A stretch of DNA of 7,400 nucleotides from Prevotellaceae bacterium. GTDB lineage: Bacteria; Bacteroidota; Bacteroidia; Bacteroidales; Bacteroidaceae. Within the stretch, counting starts at the first letter, position 1. Each line of letters starts with the position of its first letter. Location: positions 1 to 7,400 of the forward strand of contig JAFLUV010000117.1 of NCBI GenBank assembly GCA_022508635.1. Reading direction: 5' to 3'. The position numbers and the translations under genes were made by a program. This document shows, piece by piece, positions 5,712-7,400 of the stretch. The notes under the pieces are model-generated. The model searched no databases, was not told the origin of the DNA, and saw only the letters and a list, made by a program, of their open reading frames with translations.

Positions 5712-6728
5712 TCATGCATTAGACGCTCCATGCAGAATTGCAGAACGGACTCTCTTGCAACAGGCCTCGTGATGGCGGTTGATGCAGTAGGTAAGAAGTC
5801 CCATGCAGATGAGTTCGAAAAGGAAGTTGAAGGCTGGAAGGTCAATGAGACAGAAGAGGAAGAACATGGCGGAACGGAAGTTGAAGGTAAGCATCGCGTT
5901 CCACGGCATGATGACGCGCGATTCACGGAGCAGTTCCTGACGCGTTGCCTCAGGCATGTTCGAAGGGCTGCCATACTTCTCGCGCAAGGTTGCCATGAGC
6001 TTTTGGAACTCTGGCGTGGCTTTCTCCTGTTTGCGCGTATAATCTATATAGGTTTTGAGGAAACACTTCCAGAGGCGGTTCCCCTTGACAGGTGTTTCGT
6101 CGTAAGCCTTCTGCTGCTGCATAGAGGTATCCAGCTCGCTGTTCTTCTCACCCTTGAGCAGGAAGAGGTGTATCTGGATGTAATAGTCTGCCAAGCGTTG
6201 CTGACCACCCATGCCGACAAAGCCCGAATAGAGCGCAAATGCCGTGACGGCAGCTGTGGCGATAAGGGTGTTCTGCTCTGTGTCGGCAATACCCAGCCAC
6301 CCGAACTCCAGCGAGTGATGGTGGTAGAAGCGGAACATGAGGGAAACATAGATGGGGATGAACCACACGAAGCCCGCCATGCCGTCCAAGATGCGTCCCA
6401 GCCGGCTCTTCTTGCCAGTCAGGCGTGCCAACTGTCCGTCCGTACAATCGAGGATGTCCGCCACACAGAGCAGAAAAATACCGATGAGGTTGAGCCACAG
6501 GCCATGCCATCCCTCATAGTAGTAGCTGCCGTGGACAAAGAAGAAACAGCTGCCGGCACCGATTATCATGGAGAGGATGGTGACGCTGTTTGGATGAACG
6601 TCGAGCCTGGCAAAGAGCAAAGCCCAGAGATAGCTGAACGGTCGCACCACGCGATAGTCGAGCCAGTCCTCCGTTTCTGAGGACTTAATCGTTGCCATCG
6701 CCTTTTTCTTGATGTCTTGTATAGTCAT
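5712..6728 (-). CDS. CDP-alcohol phosphatidyltransferase family protein with altered active-site motif
   Basis: Integral membrane enzyme family that joins a CDP-activated lipid or alcohol to an alcohol acceptor with release of CMP. The ATG at 6728 (338 residues) is preferred to the upstream ATG at 6746: AGAAGGA lies nine bases before 6728, while 6746 would be only a few bases from the predicted transcript start. After an N-terminal RPFSYLWALL (29-38) and HPNSVT (45-50), the signature runs D94, D97-G98, A101-R102, G111, D115. The fourth aspartate of D-x2-DG-x2-AR-x8-G-x3-D-x3-D is glycine (G119), with Phe next. Hydrophobic segments lie at about 49-66, 76-93, 118-134, 155-175 and 286-316. A polar stretch at about 176-280 makes the protein much longer than the usual 180-230 residues. 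Substrate unknown; phosphatidylserine, phosphatidylglycerophosphate, inositol-type or aminoalcohol products are all possible. First gene of the operon with the flippase-like protein. Confidence 0.85.
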   Translation of the reverse strand: MTIQDIKKKAMATIKSSETEDWLDYRVVRPFSYLWALLFARLDVHPNSVTILSMIIGAGSCFFFVHGSYYYEGWHGLWLNLIGIFLLCVADILDCTDGQLARLTGKKSRLGRILDGMAGFVWFIPIYVSLMFRFYHHHSLEFGWLGIADTEQNTLIATAAVTAFALYSGFVGMGGQQRLADYYIQIHLFLLKGEKNSELDTSMQQQKAYDETPVKGNRLWKCFLKTYIDYTRKQEKATPEFQKLMATLREKYGSPSNMPEATRQELLRESRVIMPWNAMLTFNFRSAMFFLFCLIDLPAFNFLFELICMGLLTYCINRHHEACCKRVRSAILHGASNA

Positions 6729-6737
6729 AAAGTATTT

Positions 6738-6744
6738 CCTTCTC
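6738..6744 (-). promoter_or_regulatory. Shine-Dalgarno that sets the start at 6728
   Basis: The minus-strand sequence AGAAGGA ends nine bases before the ATG at 6728 and lies downstream of the alternative ATG at 6746. It therefore supports the shorter protein start. Confidence 0.55.
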
Positions 6745-6757
6745 AAAATTGAACCCG

Positions 6758-6788
6758 CAAAGGTACGAAAGAAACTTGAAAGAAGAAA
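6758..6788 (-). promoter_or_regulatory. Promoter of the lipid operon
   Basis: On the minus strand TACCTTTG (6765-6758) is a consensus -7 box, with TTTC (6788-6785) 19 bases upstream as an imperfect -33 element. Transcription would begin near 6751, about 23 bases before the ATG at 6728. The eleven bases TCGTACCTTTG are identical to those of the divergent promoter at 6878-6888. Confidence 0.65.
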
Positions 6789-6819
6789 GATGAAATCTCA
6801 AAGATTAAGGGAAAAGCAT

Positions 6820-6846
6820 AAAAATGGCATGCCAAGAAACATTTTT
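6820..6846. promoter_or_regulatory. Palindrome midway between divergent promoters (possible operator)
   Basis: TGGCATGCCA (6825-6834) is a perfect 10-base palindrome, and AAAAATG (6820-6826) with CATTTTT (6840-6846) form a further perfect inverted pair overlapping it. The palindrome lies almost exactly midway between the two outward-facing -7 boxes, where a shared regulator could act. A 10-base palindrome is not rare enough by itself to prove a site. Confidence 0.3.
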
Positions 6847-6856
6847 CGCCTTTCAC

Positions 6857-6888
6857 TTTCCCCATTTCAGCTAAAAGTCGTACCTTTG
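6857..6888 (+). promoter_or_regulatory. Promoter of the aminotransferase gene
   Basis: TTTC (6857-6860), a 20-base spacer and TACCTTTG (6881-6888) match the Bacteroidetes promoter pattern, with one mismatch in the upstream element. Transcription would start near 6894, about 38 bases before the start codon at 6932. Confidence 0.65.
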
Positions 6889-6931
6889 TGCGCTTAATTA
6901 TAAAGATAATAATAAAGAATATTGTCAGGAA

Positions 6932-7400
6932 ATGAATTATCTGGATAGAAACGAATATAACTTTGAACCTTCCCCCAAAGTAATAGAGGCTATCAAGGAG
7001 TTTGACCCGCATACGCTTTGTTTCTACACCCGCATCTACGACCAAGGCAAGAAGAGCGTCATCAGCGTTCGCCTGAGCGAAATCTACGGCATACCCGAGG
7101 AGCAGGTCCTGCTGGGGTACGGCGGTGAGGAGATGCTCAAGAACGCCATCCACTACTTCCTCATGGAGGGAGAGAACAAGACCATCCTCATTCCCGAGTT
7201 CTCATGGTGGTACTACAACCGTGTGGCCGGCGAGTGCGGCGGTTCGTTCGAGATGTATCCGCTGCACGAGACGGGCGACACCTTTGCCTACGACGTGGAC
7301 GAGGTGATTGCCTATACCAACCGCGTGCATCCCCGCATGCTGCTTCTGGCATCGCCCAACAACCCGACGGGCAACAGCCTGACGAGCGAGGAGATAGGGC
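6932..7400 (+). CDS. PLP-dependent aminotransferase, class I/II (HisC/CobD-like), partial
   Basis: The first 156 codons are present; the frame is still open at the window end, so the family catalytic lysine is not visible. The N-terminus MNYLDRNEYNFEPSP followed by V17 and a Tyr-rich stretch resembles histidinol-phosphate aminotransferase and threonine-phosphate decarboxylase proteins. GYGGEEML (62-69) occupies the place of the cofactor-phosphate loop, PEFSWWYY (88-95) the aromatic segment that stacks on PLP, and ASPNNPTG (140-147) is the classic motif whose asparagine contacts the pyridoxal ring. A role in histidine synthesis is possible, but no his gene is near. The divergent lipid operon suggests instead that it may supply an amino-alcohol or amino-acid headgroup; that is inference. 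The ATG at 6932 has AGGA only one base upstream, too close for a normal Shine-Dalgarno, but the A-rich leader suits Bacteroidetes initiation. Confidence 0.85.
   Translation, partial: MNYLDRNEYNFEPSPKVIEAIKEFDPHTLCFYTRIYDQGKKSVISVRLSEIYGIPEEQVLLGYGGEEMLKNAIHYFLMEGENKTILIPEFSWWYYNRVAGECGGSFEMYPLHETGDTFAYDVDEVIAYTNRVHPRMLLLASPNNPTGNSLTSEEIG

Noticed and set aside
4831..5772. 313-codon plus-strand frame antisense to the flippase-like gene
   Set aside because: The minus-strand frame has clear membrane segments and family motifs; this one is a polar shadow.
5730..6680. 316-codon plus-strand frame antisense to the CDP-alcohol phosphatidyltransferase
   Set aside because: Shadow of a gene with a clear signature motif; acidic composition without a domain.

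Overview
The window looks like chromosomal DNA of a member of the order Bacteroidales, probably Prevotella-like. The grounds are three or four promoters of the Bacteroidetes type (-7 box TAnnTTTG, with a TTTG/TTTC element about 20 bases upstream in three of them), A- or A/C-rich start regions that mostly lack a strong Shine-Dalgarno, and a UMP kinase and biotin ligase that read like Bacteroidales versions. The genus is an inference. No tRNA, rRNA, CRISPR array, transposase or phage gene was seen.

Layout. Positions 1-307 are intergenic, with a near-perfect palindromic repeat at 25-52 and a promoter -7 box just before birA. Two plus-strand housekeeping genes follow, both strikingly rich in C-ending codons: a stand-alone biotin-protein ligase (308-1111) and UMP kinase pyrH (1160-1870). 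Facing them, with only 14 bases between the stop codons, is a 706-residue minus-strand AAA+ ATPase of the CbbX/SpoVK type (1885-4005). It has an N-terminal beta-rich region, a decayed first AAA module and an intact second one.

The 603 bases before the ATPase (4006-4608) are the most unusual part. A textbook promoter (4304-4335, minus) is followed by nested helices closed by a perfect 12-bp pairing (4148-4159 with 4267-4278). Next comes a hairpin that hides a strong Shine-Dalgarno, then a 28-codon reading frame served by that site. Its start codon lies in a terminator-like hairpin with a U-tract (4059-4097), and its stop lies 5 bases before the ATPase start. This could be a regulated leader (riboswitch or attenuator type) or an independent small structured RNA. 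A partial copy of the left-end palindrome lies at 4421-4440.

The right part holds a two-gene minus-strand membrane-lipid operon: a CDP-alcohol phosphatidyltransferase (start chosen at 6728, stop 5712) followed 41 bases later by a lysylphosphatidylglycerol-synthase-type/flippase-like membrane protein (5670-4609). Divergent from it, across a 203-base region with two outward promoters and a central palindrome, is a HisC/CobD-like PLP-dependent aminotransferase (6932 to beyond 7400). The divergent trio may make and distribute a modified phospholipid headgroup, but no substrate can be assigned from sequence.
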